Source: Apiospora phragmitis (taxonomy: Eukaryota; Ascomycota; Sordariomycetes; Amphisphaeriales; Apiosporaceae). Taken from it: a stretch of DNA of 64,000 nt. Location: assembly GCA_038363925.1 (NCBI GenBank), contig JAQQWL010000001.1, positions 1,922,001-1,986,000 of the forward strand, written 5' to 3'. Positions within the stretch are counted from its first letter, which is position 1. The number at the start of each line of letters is the position of its first letter. Position numbers and translations under genes: made by a program. Positions 1 to 12,018 of the stretch are shown piece after piece. The notes under the pieces are model-generated. The model was not told the DNA's origin and did no database searches. It was given only the letters and a program-made list of their open reading frames with translations.

Positions 1-2
1 CT

Positions 3-678
3 CTCGGAGCGCCGGCAAGGTTCCCCGATATCAGCATATCCGACATCGTGACGATGAACAACACCAACGTCAACGGCTACATGTTCATGACGCACGCCGT
101 CCTGAACCAGGCCATGCTCCCGCGCGGCGCCGGCGGCGCGGGCACCATCCTCAACATCACCTCGACGACCGCGCTCGAGGCGCCGCCGTTCCCGGGCGAG
201 GCCGTCTACCACGCCAACAAGGCCCTGCAGGAGGCCTTCACCAATGCGCTCCGCAACGAGCTGAGCGGGACCGATATCCGCGTGCTCGCCCTCCGGCCCG
301 GCGTGGTGGCGACGCACTTTCACGAGCAGCGGGTCGGCTTTGACAAGGGGATGTATGACGAGTTTATGAGAGGTTTCCAGTAAGCAGATACAATTACCCT
401 CCCATATGTGGGTGAATATGCCTTAGGCTGATGGTGCTTGCTTTTTCTAGACCACTTTTATCCGAGGACGTCGCGAGCGCGGCAGTTTTCATGCTCAGCC
501 AACCATTAAATCGATCCATCAAAGCACTCGACGTAGTGCCCTCAGGTATGTATTTGCTTTTTGTTTCCTTGTTCTTTCGTCCAAGGCAAAGATGAAAGAC
601 AAGCTAACAAGTGGCAACAAAGCTCAACGATCACTCAATGTATTTGATCGGAAGTGGAATGAGCGAAACCCGCAGTAA
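3..678 (+). CDS. Short-chain dehydrogenase/reductase, 5'-partial, three exons
   Basis: Exons 3-379, 451-545 and 623-678; the 5' end lies outside the window. Introns begin GTAAGC (380) and GTATGT (546) and end in AG at 450 and 622; phases join in frame and the protein ends DRKWNERNPQ-stop. Seen: the classical SDR landmarks in order: Asn in NNTNVNG, Ser in LNITSTT, the catalytic pair in YHANK, then LRPGVVATHF. The Rossmann TGxxxGxG motif would lie upstream of the window. Family knowledge: these are cytosolic NAD(P)H-dependent oxidoreductases; the layout resembles the YdfG / serine 3-dehydrogenase-like group. The substrate cannot be read from the sequence. Composition is normal and no RIP is visible. 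Confidence 0.9.
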
Positions 679-1020
679 GGCATCTAGGCCTTGTAGAATG
701 GATCATTATAACAGAACATACGGAAGTATATAGGGCTAAAGGGGGGCATTCGGGGTATTATTAGTCGTCTGGGGCAGGCAAATATTTTCATGCAGTAATT
801 ATGGGTTCCTTGCCCCTTATGACCTATGGGATCACGACACATCAATTCAGGCACCAACTGGAACGAGATCACTTCATCGGATCTCAAAAACAGGCAACAC
901 TCATATTTGCATCTTTCTCGCTCATCCTGGAGAGTGTGTGGACCCATAATCAGTCGACTGACTTCGATATCTATCACCATTTTTCTATTCTATCTACAAG
1001 CCAGACAGACAGGTGCAGCA
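679..1020. other. Intergenic spacer / 5' leader of next gene
   Basis: No gene seen. An in-frame ATG at 826 would extend the next gene N-terminally, but the added residues are Ser/Thr/Ile-rich with no pattern, and the ATG at 1021 has the better context (gcagcaATGGC). It is therefore treated as spacer plus leader. Confidence 0.5.
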
Positions 1021-1904
1021 ATGGCACAACAACATTATGAAGATGAAGATTCCGGTATATTCATGTCTCCTGACTCGACAACAAAGCGCAGTACCTTCTC
1101 AGACAAGGACCTCGACGACCATGATCAAGCCGCGGCAGCGAGGAGGCGGCTTTTCGAGGAACAACAGCAGCGCGACAACCGGATGCAGCAAGCTCTCACG
1201 GCAGCAAGAAAGCGGATGGAATCAGGCCGAACCGCGATAGAGCAGATGATGCTGGAGGAGAGGGTGCGAACGCAGAAGATGGCGAGCCTAGAGGCTGAGG
1301 CGGAAAGGCTCAGGAGCATGCTGTCACAGCGCGACATGGCCATCGCCATGTTGACCCAAACCGTCATCAAGGAGCGCGAGAGATTCAGGAACGAGCGGGC
1401 TCTTCTCCAACACACTACTGCTTTTTCTATGGATACCGAAGCGGAAGCAACGGAAACCCTCTACGTGGATGAGAGTCTTAGTGTTGGTTCTCGCAAACGC
1501 AAGAGAGGCATGCCTACGCCGCCGAGCAGTGATATTACAGGTATGTTATGGGACAAGGGGTCGGCCCCTTGAAGCGGTCTACTAATGAGGACAAAGTTGC
1601 TGTAATCGACGATGACGAAAGCGGAAGAAACACGCCCGACTTCAGTTTCGGATCAGAAGATGACGGCCCAGTTGTTTCGAGCAGTCCGATACTAGGCAGA
1701 GGCAGAGCTGCTGCCTGCTCAAACCCCCAAGCCCACCCAGGGCCCGGCGTATCATCGGAAAGCAACGGAGCGCCAACAGACATTTCATCATCTTCCGGTG
1801 GTCTGATAAGGGGCAAACCAAAACGACGGGCCAGAGCTAAACCCGCACCGATAGTGCGTGTTTATAACCTACGGCCGAGGAAGCGTATAAACTACAAGGT
1901 CTGA
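1021..1904 (+). CDS. Hypothetical coiled-coil protein with basic C-terminal tail
   Basis: Exons 1021-1540 and 1597-1904 (275 aa). The 56-bp intron has donor GTATGT, a branch-like CTACTAAT and acceptor AAAG; the join restores the codon for Val and fuses two long open frames, so the model is well supported. Residues about 30-140 are Gln/Arg/Glu/Ala-rich with heptad character (RRRLFEEQQQRDNRMQQAL, then MASLEAEAERLRSMLSQRD), a likely coiled coil. A nuclear-localisation-like SRKRKRG follows, then an acidic Ser-rich stretch, and the protein ends in a strongly basic tail (KRRARAKP, then YNLRPRKRINYKV). A nuclear, DNA- or chromatin-associated role is inference from these features; I recognise no domain family. 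Confidence 0.75.
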
Positions 1905-2346
1905 AGTGTGATTTAGGGACTGCGAAAGAGAGCATGCTTGGGAGAGACAATATGTGTATTATATAAGAGTTAGATAACATGATTTATGACTTATGATCTA
2001 CAGAGCTCTTGCTAGATACGGTAGCAAAAATATACTCCCTGGCAATGGCTGCTCGCTATTAACTTTACATTTCTGCCGCACTGACTTGATATTGTACTGA
2101 AAATTGAGCGCCATCTATATTTCCTACGTCTATTTAGCGATCATGATCATGTGTCATGCTGGCGATATCTCTGTTACATAGTGCTGTGATCTGAAATGTT
2201 GGATCGTCTATCCTCCCATAGATGACATCCGATATTGTACGGAACCCGTCAAAGACAACCATCCCATTGGTATGGTCTCCATGTGACAAAGTCACTTTAT
2301 AACCACTCCCAAGTATATAACCCTTGACCTAGGTTTGTCCCATGCC
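1905..2346. other. Intergenic region between convergent genes
   Basis: It lies between the stop of the coiled-coil gene (+) and the stop of the minus-strand gene that ends at 2347. No further coding signal is seen; presumably it holds both 3' UTRs. Confidence 0.6.
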
Positions 2347-3598
2347 TTAGTAGGGGTTGTACATGGGGTTAATAGGGGCCGACATGGCTTGTTGTATAAC
2401 CGCAATCAGTCGGTCTCGTGACAGGCGTCCCATCTGGTCGATGTCTACAGGACAAAGGACGAAGGTACTGAGCAAGTTGCCCAGCCCTGTCATCAAACGT
2501 GGCTGTTAAACAAAAGGTTCATGTTAGCTAGTCCCCCTTTATTGGCCAAAACTCTGCATTCCAAGCCGCTATTCAAGACAGAAGACAAAAGGAATGGCAG
2601 CAGAAAAATGGAATTCCACCCGGGTAAGTGTACACATACCGCCATGTACACAAAAGCCATCTCAAAGGACTCCCACGTAACCCCACCCCTGACCCCACCC
2701 TCCGGCCCCTGGAACCGCGCGAGCACATCCCGCGCCGCCCCCTCGAGCCCGCGCATATCGGCGTTCGGGCCCACGCCGTCGGCGTCGAGGCCGAAGGGCG
2801 GGCTCTCGCAGTAGAGCAGCAGCTTGAGCAGGGACCGGAACTGGTCGCGGTGGACGGCCCCGGCCACGTCGGCGGAGCGCGACGAGGGCAGCTCGTGCGC
2901 AGGCACCAGGGCCGGGCCGAACTCGATGACGTTGCCGGGGCCCGCGTCCGCGTACCGGTGGTTGCAGTTGAGCAGCAGCTGGTGCGCCTGCAGCAGGTGC
3001 TCGTCGTCTGACACGGTGCGCGGCAGTGCGCCGCTGGCGTATGCGGACGATGACGGGGTTGGCCGACTCGTCGTACCGCTGCAGCAGGATCGCGACGGCG
3101 ACGCTGAGGGTCCCGAACGTCAGGCCAGGGGTGGGGCGGCTGAGGTACAGATACGAGCCGAGACGGAGGAGGCAGCGTTGGAGGAGCAGGCTGGCCATGT
3201 AGAGGTCGGTCTTCAGCGGCTGCGGCAGGGTGAGGGCGAGGAACTCGACGAGATCTGAGGCCGTCCAGCCTTGGTTCCCACACATTTGATTAGTACATGT
3301 ATTCAAAACTTGGACTGCAATAAGGGGGCGGGGAGGGGGGTTGAAGCTACGTACAAGCTAAACCGTCCCGAGTGATCTCCGTGCCGAATTTTTCTGTTAC
3401 AGTATATAGCCACATCTGTTCTTCGGGCAGGAGCCAAGCGCGGAGGCAAGCGCCCATATAGAGCTCCCTGAACCGTTGCTCGAATTGTGCTATACCTGAT
3501 GAGTAATAGAGGCATGGGGGAGATACAAGGAGTTGCATACCAAGTGTTCGCACTTGTGGCCATTGCCTTGCGGCATGTGCTCTCGAGGATGGCGGCAT
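2347..3598 (-). CDS. Hypothetical five-exon protein, about 310 aa
   Basis: Proposed exons, 5' to 3' on the minus strand: 3598-3541, 3495-3364, 3269-3077, 3033-2640, 2502-2347. Introns of 45, 94 and 137 bp have GT/AG ends and join in frame; the donor GTATGT at 2639 and the last exon, ending INPMYNPY-stop, are convincing. The 43-bp intron at 3034-3076 is the weak point: it restores the frame but has a poor donor (GTACGA) and no branch site, so a one-base frameshift is an equal alternative. Seen: helical, Leu-rich segments (FLALTLPQPLK, then LLLQRCLLRLGSYLYLS) and a C-terminal VTWESFEMAF followed by LMTGLGNLLSTF. The layout faintly recalls the N-terminal region of fungal Rtc5/TLDc-type proteins, but no TLD domain follows. 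I cannot assign a function. Confidence 0.6.
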
Positions 3599-5870
3599 GT
3601 TTGCTGTCCTTATTTCCCCTGACTTGTTGGTAAAAAGTAGTAAAAGGTTGGTAAAACGGAAGAAAGGCTGATGCTTGGCTGATGGCCGTTGTCGAGTACG
3701 ATCGTCGTGAAGATGCCCGTCGCTTGCGTTCGACGAATAACCGTATTAATATTCAGTATCTAACGATCCCGTGGAACTTTATGGTCGGCCTTGAGGATCA
3801 CATCCAGGTTTAGCGGTCTATTCTATTCTTGTAACTGAAGTCCCCGGATAGAGCTTGCATACTGGTCTTTCTACTTGGGATTACGATACCCTGACAGGCC
3901 CTCTCAAAATGGCGCGAGTGAGGGTGGGGGAGCAGAGACGCGTGTTCCAGCCATTGACCATGATAGCCGACAATCCAGGCTGGGGGCAACCGAGGTCAGG
4001 CGATGCGTACCTGTCTAGAAAGAGAGCTATACTCGGGCTCCAAAGCTGAGAAGAATGAAGTCGTAGGATCAATTGGGATATAGTCCAAAAAAAAGATGCT
4101 TACTTCCCCTGCTCTCAGAGGACCCGGTGATGGTTTTGGTCTCCAAACCTACGCAATAGATTACACTGCCGCAGGAGAACTACCCCAGAGCCGGGCTCGG
4201 TGTAGCGGACGGGAATAGTCTCTATAAGGTAGGTGAACGGGGCTTTCAGACAGACATGATAGCCCGCTTATGTGCATGGCAGGAGCCTGTAGGGGGTATG
4301 GGCTCCTATGTGGGAGGGAAACCCCGAAGACGCCGGCGAACAAACGTGGTAGTAGGGCTACAGAGAAGCCCGCGGGCTGTTTGAGTCTCAATCCTGTTGG
4401 TGTTACTGCCCCTCTACTGTCAGATGCGCGCCATGCTATGTCATTCTGGCCGGTCTGGCCAATAGATACTACAAAGAGCAAGACAAAGGCGTGCCTTACT
4501 AGGATTATCGTTGAGCGATCCTCCCGTCCCGAGTTCAGCCACAGAAGGTCTGTTACTTGAAACACCGAACGGAAGACGAGGAGAACCCCCACCGAATAAT
4601 ACATCGTCCTCTATTATTAAGTACTTACCTGGTGTGATATGGTCGCCGATGTTTTTACTTAGTGTATCAAGGTCACCATAAATTCCACGTCCTCGGAGGC
4701 TGGTGTACCTAAGAATATACTCTGGCTATGCCACACCCTGTGAACTGGGAATGAGTAATAACTGAGGTAATCGGCGAAGGGAAGACGCTAATGATGTCAA
4801 CAAAGGTCAAGCGAGAACCTGGCTTCCCGGAACTTTCTCAGTTGCCCCACCAAGGATCCTTGTGTATACTTGTGCTGTGTTACATAAAACGATGCTTGAT
4901 TGGACAGGCACGTAGAGTAACCCAAACGGTTGTAGGGCTGCAGATGAGAAAGAGGATGTAGGAGGCTTGTATGTAGGCGTCTAGACTCCAATTCTATATT
5001 TGGACGACGACCCTCTTCACAGCCCGCAGTGGGTGCAGCTCGATTTGTTTGGGACCCCATAGGCTCGTTGACCCTGGATCCTGGTCAAATCGCGCCAATC
5101 TGACCAATCTGGGGACGGGTAAGACGCATATCAGCCGAGATGGGGGCCAGATCTCGGTTCCGAGTTTCTGGGCGGATGACCCCCGGTCCCGCGCTTATGC
5201 CATCCTTGTGTGCGACGTCAAAGTCAAGGGGGGGGGGCATGAAGGAACTGTTCCTCGGCTTGGCATTGCCCCCCATAGGCCTGGCCGTCTAACTACGATA
5301 CACATCAGTGGGTTATGTTTGACTGGTTTCTCGCACGTGTAAGGCTGCGGTAATAAGCGCGGTTTTACGTGAATATTTCTGCTTACGCTAATATAAGGGA
5401 TCTTTCTTACTATAAAGTAAGCCGTTACCTTTCCACGCTATCTCTATTATCCTGTGGATCCTCATGGGATCCGTTGCTCCGAGCGCCAGCCCCGAGTTGC
5501 GTAATTAACAAGGGAAGAATGAGACGAGCAGGTTGGTTCGTTCTATATCGCCCATGGAGAGACGAAGGTCCTTCAGTATTATTCTTAAGGCCCCCAACTA
5601 TCTGTACAAGCACCCGGAAGCATCCGGAAAGAAGCCCCAGCCGTAGAGCCGCCCAACTTCGAGGTTATACTGCTCACGACTTTGCTTGGGCCCCCAGCAG
5701 TTTAGTCCAGGGAAAGCTATGACCTGTTGAAAGGAGCCGTGGTACTCTTGTGGTAGAAATCATAGTTATTGATTGGATCGAGTTACGCTTCTTTTCCTTT
5801 AGCAACTGGATATATGTCAAGAATCTGTTTTAACTCACCGGTTCACTACCCCTTTAGATTTATAGTACTA
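3599..5870. other. Non-coding flank of normal composition
   Basis: About 2.3 kb with balanced composition and only short, unconvincing open frames on both strands; no domain, tRNA or repeat recognised. From about 5340 TA content starts to rise, and at about 5840-5900 it passes into the RIP-type AT-rich block. Confidence 0.5.
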
Positions 5871-5990
5871 CGCTATAGCCGGAAAGGAGTGTTTTATCCT
5901 AGTAATATCTTTAAGCTATATTAAAAAGTTAGAATACTTATAGCTTATAAAGTTAAACTCGAGGTAATAATATATAAGATTTCGAGTGTT

Positions 5991-6366
5991 AAATATTTAT
6001 ATTAATTATAAAAATAAGTTAATATAATTTATTATTAAGTCGGTTACTTTTTTTTAATTTATATAATTAAACTTTAATATATAATATCTTTATAATTATA
6101 ATATTAATTTAATTAAAAAAGATTATATTATTTTAATAATTTAAATAATACGAGAAGGTTTAAATTTAATTAATTAAAAAGTTAACGTGGTTTATTACTA
6201 AGTCGACTATATTATTAAATCGGCTACTTTTTTTTAATTTACGTAATAAAACTTTAATACATAATATCTTTATAATTATAATATCGATTTAATTAAAAAA
6301 GTTCGTATTATTTTAATAATTTAAGCGACGCGAGAAGGTTCGAATCGAATTAAATAAAGAGCTGCT
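5991..6366. repeat. Two tandem units with GTGGTTTAnTAnTnAGTCG motif (left)
   Basis: Two related copies, about 6018-6180 and 6181-6366. Each starts with a motif of the form GTTAAyrTrrTTTATTA and continues with AAGTCGryTA, an T8 run, TTTAATAyATAATATC and GCGAGAAGGTT-like sequence. The opening motif recurs in reverse complement near 59470-59520 and 59880-59930, so related sequences bracket the whole transposon stack in inverted orientation. No coding content. Confidence 0.6.
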
Positions 6367-6399
6367 ACGAAAGTATACGACGTCCCTCGAAATTCTAAG

Positions 6400-6422
6400 T
6401 GTTAAATAAGCTTTCGTATATA
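6400..6422 (-). repeat. Copia D 3' LTR, outer fragment
   Basis: Starts TGTTAAATAAGCTTTCG, the terminus seen at 32243 (TGTTGAATAGG) in family B. It is cut at TA by pogo element P1; the rest of the LTR resumes at 10207. Confidence 0.75.
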
Positions 6423-6784
6423 ACGTATCCTATAAGCGAATATCTCATACAAGCGAATGTCTCACTTTTATAAATTTCCTTATAGCCTCAACCTTTTTTT
6501 ATATTCTTTTACGTCCGAAAATACTATAACTTTAAAAAAAAAGTAATATAATTTTAACGTTTTAAACGCTTTAAAAAGATTTAATTTTAAACGTATAAAA
6601 AGCTGTATTAATTTATTACGTCTTATCGAAAACTTTATAACGTAGACGAAATAATTAACCTATATAACGCGAAATATTTACGAATTCTCGAAAGCTTTTA
6701 AATTCTAAAAAAGATATAATTATTTAATATATTATTAATTTAAATACGTGATCGTTTTTCCCCGGTTAAGTAATATAAAAGATA

Positions 6785-8705
6785 AGCCAGCTGACGGTGC
6801 TACGGTCACCCCATGCAACGGCGACCCTAAAAACTAATAATAATACTATATAATAATAATACGAATAATTTAATTAAAAATCAATATAAAATCCTAAAAA
6901 CACCATTTCAGTCCCGAAACGCTTCTATGACACTCTTAATCTTAGATTTAGAGTCAGATTTAATTATAACGGCTTCCGGCGCCGACGATGGAGGAGTAAT
7001 AGCCTGGGGTTCCGGTGCAACGCTATTTATCTCCCTTTTAACTGCTATAGCATCTCGTATACGCGTAAACTTCTAGTTAGGGTTAGGTATTACTCTTTTC
7101 CTCTTTTTACCTCTTTTTTTCTTTAAATTACCTTTTAAAACTAACTTCTCGTGCTCTAGTTAGCCGATCTAGCCGTTTAAAGTATCTAGACTCTTTTAGA
7201 GCTTCCGGAATAAAACCCGGCGCGTTGCGTTATCGAAAATAGTATTATTACTACTAAGCGTATCCGCTAACTCTTTAATTTAGCGGCTGGTCGTAGGTAT
7301 TAGTAACGCTGTAGAGGAGAATTATTTATTAAAAACGTCGGGGGGAGGCTTAAATAGTCCTGCCTCTGCCTGGTTTTCTATCCTCCGGTTCCGGCTATTG
7401 AAGGGCTTGTTAATATCGCGAGGGAATATATTAGTTACGGCCTAGCCGCCAGTTATTATATACGGCCGAAAGGTAAACCTTTTAATTAGCTCGTAGTATT
7501 AAAAGGAAGTCCCTCTTACTTATATTTATATTATTAAGCCCTATATAATATAGGATTACTTTCCGGTAATAAGTATCCTTTAATATATTAAAGGGACTAA
7601 GATCTAGGGGTTATAATAAGTGCGACGAGTATACCGGAAAAAAGAGAAGCTATATCTTATACTTTAAGCACGTTATAATAAAGTCTTCGCTTACGTAGCT
7701 AGCGTAACTATCCAGAATAATAAGCCGCTATTAATCCTCGTTTTTAGGCTTTATATAAAGGATAAAGACCTCATTTAGCCACACTAGGGCCAGCTCTTTA
7801 TTAGTCTAGCCTTTAGGGGATGCCGCAAAGACCTAATCCTCTATGGTATCCGTTAGCGAGTCCTCCTCCTCCGGAAACCATTGCTGCTGGACCTATTGAC
7901 CCTTAAATATGATGAGAGGAGGCAAGGCTCGGCCCAAAGCGTTATTATATTCGACCGCAGAAGCCTATTCTCGGTTAGGGGAGTCTATAACTAGTATTCT
8001 CTTTATTTTAATAAGCCTAATAATTATTATATTTATTCCATAGCCGAGCTAGTTACCGATCTCGTCGACGTTAAACCGAAACTCTAGAGGGATCGATTTT
8101 AGAATAGGATTATTAAACCGCTCGAAAAACTCGATAATTTTCTCTACGGAAGTTACGTTAAGCTTTAAAAAATCTATCCTTTTAAAAAAAGTAGCACCGA
8201 TAAATAAATAGCGAGCAATAAATCTTTTAACCTAGTGCTTACCGAGGATTATATTAATCCCGTTAATTTAAAGGATCCGTTAGGCGAATATCTAAAAAAT
8301 AACGTACGCCGGTAAACAGCTTAGATTATATTATATAAAGTATTAAGTTACGATCTAAGACTCTTCCGCTATTATTAAGGCCTGGAAGGACTTATTCCGT
8401 TGTTTTATAGTTTTGCGGCCGTGAATCCGAGCCCTTAAAGTTATTCTAGGGATATTATGCTTCTCGGCGGCTTATTTTATTAACGAGCTATTTATAACAT
8501 CCTAAATCGCGCGTTATAGTACTAACTCGTTAAGTTTACGGCCCATCGAAAAGAGGAAAAGAAAAAGAAGACGATAATATTATTTAATTAACTATAAATT
8601 AAAAACTAACTGGTTTATATACTAATTTATATGTAGTACTGTCAGGGGCTATTTAAATTTAGGGGTCGCCGTTACATAGGGTGACCGTAGCACCGTCAGC
8701 TGGCT
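6785..8705 (-). mobile_element. Fot1/pogo-type DNA transposon P2, nested in P1
   Basis: Terminal inverted repeats of about 47 bp begin AGCCAGCTGACGGTGCTACG at 6785 and the complement ends at 8705; TA duplications lie at 6783-6784 and 8706-8707. Length 1921 bp. The ends keep several CA/TG pairs that the interior has lost, so they are less RIPed than the body. Confidence 0.88.
6900..8560 (-). pseudogene. P2 transposase remnant (pogo, DDE_1 superfamily)
   Basis: On the minus strand, in order: an N-terminal psq-type helix-turn-helix (LNELV, then AAEKHNIPRITLRARIHG with stops at former Gln, about 8540-8390), FRFNVDEIGN (8052-8085), LALVWLNEVF, LIILDSYASYV (about 7692-7725, second catalytic Asp) and YSSHLL-stop-PLDLSPF (about 7589-7625). 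This is a complete pogo architecture of normal length, inactivated by RIP stops. It is distinct from P1 in both termini and protein, so the two are different families. Confidence 0.85.
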
Positions 8706-8707
8706 TA

Positions 8708-9900
8708 TAGCGAATTGATTATTTAGTTTACGTAACGCGGGACGCGTCGGCGTTAATTAGGCCTTTAACTTTATATAATAATAACCAGACCTCCGGACGC
8801 GTTTTAATTAAAGAATCGATTATTAAAAAATCCTTTACGAAAATCCCGACGCGTATTACGCGTAATTTACCCTCGTATAAAATATAATTTATAAGTACGA
8901 GATTTAAAAGGAAGATATCTATAACTTTAACGAGACCGGCTTTTTTATAAGCTAAATCTCGTCCGAAATAATCGTAACCACCTTCGATTAATACAAAAAG
9001 CCTAAAGTAATATAATAAAAGAATTAAAAATAAGTTATAATTATTCAAAGCGTCGGATTACACGGTTACGCTATCCCTCCGTATATTATCTTTACTAAAA
9101 AAACGCACCTCTCTTTTTAATACGAAAATAGCTTATTACTGAAGGATTAGGTGATCGTAATTACTAAAAATAGCTGGACTACGAATAAAAAAAGCGAGGA
9201 CTAAATTCGATACTTTAATTAATATATCAGGTTTCGTACGAAGGGTTATTATCGCCTCTTAATCCTAAAACGGCTACGAAAGTTACTACTCGATAGCTTT
9301 CGAACTCTATTATAAAAAGAACTCGATTATTATACTTTATATACCTTCTCATTCGTTGCATAAGCTCCAACCTCTTAATATCGGCTATTTTCGTACATTA
9401 AAAAGGGTGTACGGGAAAGAAATTAAATATTTTATACGGGCGTATATTACCTATATCTCAAAAGAGGACTTCCTACTAACGTTTTTAAAAGCGTTCCAAG
9501 CGATTTTCACCGTTTCGAATATATAAGGAGGCTTTTAAAGGATAGGATTTATCCCGTATAATCCGGAATATATTATTTTATAATTAGATATAAAGCTACG
9601 TATTTTAATACCTTTAGGGACGTCTTCCGGCCTACTTATTTCTTAAGAATTAAAAACTTTAAATAACCCGATTAAAGCTTAATCCTAAACCGAATACGTT
9701 CGAAACCGTATTATATAATATTAAAATAATTTTTTAACGTTTATTTTAATTAGTTTTAATTAGATCGTAAAAGTTATAACGTATATTATATACCGAGTTA
9801 TTCTTTTAAAAAGTAAGAACGCGATATTTCGAAAAGTAAATAAGATATTTAGTCGGCGCCGCCGTATAAAAAAGAAACGGTTATAAAATAAAAAATTATT
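8708..9900 (+). pseudogene. P1 transposase remnant (pogo, DDE_1 superfamily)
   Basis: Seen in forward frames: DIYNFNETGF (8911-8940; first catalytic Asp now Asn), IPPYIIFTKKTHLS, FRTKGYYRLLIL, and from 9341 IPSHSLHKLQPLN followed by YFRTLKRVYGKE, then ISKEDFLLTF and GFIPYNPE. This is the familiar order of fungal pogo/Fot1 transposases: catalytic Asp region, PxHSSHxLQPLD block, C-terminal GF-x-P-x-NPE. Stops at former Gln/Trp codons and at least one frame change between 8911 and 9341 make it non-functional. The N-terminal part would lie at 6480-6784, separated by P2. Confidence 0.85.
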
Positions 9901-10206
9901 TCGTATATAAACTAAAAAAAACCTATAATTTTAAAAGGATATTAATAAATAGTTATAAAATAAATCGCGTTAAAAGAGTAATTATATAAGGATATTTAAG
10001 ACACGTTTATAACGCTATAAAATTTACGGAAAGCCCGGGCATAATACGCGTACTTATTAAAATAATATAGAAATATCTAGAGATAAGGATTTTAATTAAT
10101 TTTAATATTTTAAATACGTTATAATAAAATTAACTTATATTTTATGAAAAAAAGTATAAAAAAATAAGATATTCGCTTATATAAGATATTCGCTTATAGG
10201 ATACGT

Positions 10207-10399
10207 TACGTATAAATAAGTTTCGAGTTTAATCGAGGTTATATTACTATATTCTATTATTTATATTTATCTCTTATATTAACTATAAGGGGCATTATAT
10301 ACCCCTCTTATTAAAATAAAATAAAAGGGTTCGTATGCGTAAGTACGTGGCACCCCTTTTAAAGTAATATAGAAAACCTTAGTTCTTATTATTCTAATA
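10207..10399 (-). repeat. Copia D 3' LTR, inner fragment
   Basis: Carries the family B LTR signature: two short hairpins (GGGGCATTATATACCCC and an AAAGGGG...CCCCTTTT pair) and the inner end CTTAGTTCTTATTATTCTAATA at 10378-10399. It lacks about 10 bp relative to the B LTR. Confidence 0.75.
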
Positions 10400-12018
10400 C
10401 TAGCAATTTTTTATTTTAACGATAAACTTGGCCAGCTCCTCTTATTAAAACGAGTCTTCTCGTCGTAAGGGTCTCGTACGAATAAGTTGCGCTAATCCGG
10501 TATTTAGTACCTGCTTAAATCGTATAAGTAATATTATACCTTCTTAATATTATTTTTATTAAGTGGCAGGTTTTTTTAATTAGTTATTTTAATTATTCGA
10601 TAATAATAACGAGAATAAGAATAAATTATTATACGTTAACGCGTATTCCTTCTCGTTATAAATTAAAAAGAACGGTTTAAAAGTAATAATAATAGCAGGT
10701 GCGGTCGTATATCGCGATACGTTATACCTTATCGGGGACGTGCGAGTCTAGCTTTTCGATATACGCTTTTATATATACGGTAAGGCTGTTTATCGAGACC
10801 ATTTGCTCAAGGGCCTTGTTTAGGGATACCTTGGTGAGGGCGTTTACTAGGTTGTCCTTATTATCGATATAATAGATCTATAAGATCTCCCTTTTTTCGT
10901 ATAATTTTTAAAGGGATATAATATCGATTATAAGCCTCTTTTTATTTATTATACCTAGCTTAATTAAGTAGTTATAAAAAAACCTCGAGTTTATATAAAA
11001 AGTTATTAATATATCTTAGAACCCTAAGGTTTATATAATTCTTTTAAGTGTAATGCTTAGTGCGATACCGTTATTTATATCGGAAATCGTGCCGTATAAT
11101 TCGCTAATTAATACGCTCCGTATAACCTTTTTATGTTTCGTTAAGCTTTAATAAATAATATTATTTTAAATTTTAAACTAGTTTTTCGTATAATTTATCT
11201 CTTAATTTAATAAAATTAAGTATTTAAGTTAAAAGGTTAGGTTTTTATTATTTATAAACGAGCCGTCGGTAAAGATATATATCTTTATATAATAAAAATT
11301 AAGCGGAATATATTTTAAGCCTCGTATCGAGTTCTAGATTTATTAATTAATACGCTCGTTTAAGTTCTTAATATCTTTATTTTTTAAGGTTTATATTTAA
11401 GCGGTAACGAATAGGTCGTACGCTATTTTTAACTAATAGATAAATGTTAAGTATACTCTTTTTATATATTAAGAGACGTATTACTAGTTTTTATTAATAG
11501 TTTTTAAATCGATAAGCTTTAATTAATTAACTTATCCCTTTTATTTAAAAAGGATATCGTATAATTTTAATTAAATCTTACTTTTATTAAACTCGATCGG
11601 CGTGTTTTCGATTAAGATGTTTTTCGGCTTTGTACGGAATTATTCTTTTATTAATGTTTTTTCCTCTTTTAAGAAAAAGGGGCTATAGCGAAGCTGAATA
11701 TATCGTCGGTTTATATTATTATAATACCGAAGGTATCCGGTTCGTTTATAATAAATAGTAAATAGGCGTTGTACGTTAATATTATTATTTTTTAGATTTC
11801 GTATATAGTAGTTATAATACGTTTTAAATTAATAAAGTCTTGATTCTACTAGTCTATATAGGGGTAATACGATTTAAAGTAGCGTTCTTTTTAAATACCT
11901 ACTCTTAAGCTTTATTAGTAAGCGTGCGTAGATTAGTCGGTTTAGCTTATTATATAACTAAGTATACGCCTATATAATATTATATAGCTCGCCTCGTACG
12001 TTAAAGTCTCGGATCAGG
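10400..12018 (-). pseudogene. Copia D pol, RNase H and distal reverse transcriptase
   Basis: Minus-strand reading near 10900-10725 gives IYYIDNKDNLVNALTKVSLN, the C-terminal Copia RNase H block (family pattern W-I-x-G-x-x-NPADALTK), then LEQMVSINSLTVYIKAYIEK. Upstream to 12018 the frame is the distal RT. G1 inserted here; the adjoining part resumes at 46258. Confidence 0.75.

Larger units (their letters stand above)
6423..10206 (+). mobile_element. Fot1/pogo-type DNA transposon P1
   Basis: Terminal inverted repeats of about 47 bp: ACGTATCCTATAAGCGAATA at the left, its reverse complement at about 10160-10206, each with an internal doubled AAGCGAATRTCT motif. A TA target duplication flanks it (6421-6422 and 10207-10208). 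Without the nested P2 it is about 1.86 kb, the usual Fot1 size. It inserted in the 3' LTR of Copia D. Confidence 0.85.

Noticed and set aside
4161..4604. 147-codon open frame (-), overlapped by a 96-codon frame (+)
   Set aside because: Both strands are open by chance in the same stretch; no protein-like features, no intron or domain evidence.
5369..5722. 117-codon open frame (+) near the block edge
   Set aside because: No domain or codon-use signal; the left part is already AT-rich transition sequence.
8728..9048. 106-codon open frame (-)
   Set aside because: It is antisense to the P1 transposase, whose sense frame carries the recognisable DIYNFNETGF motif.
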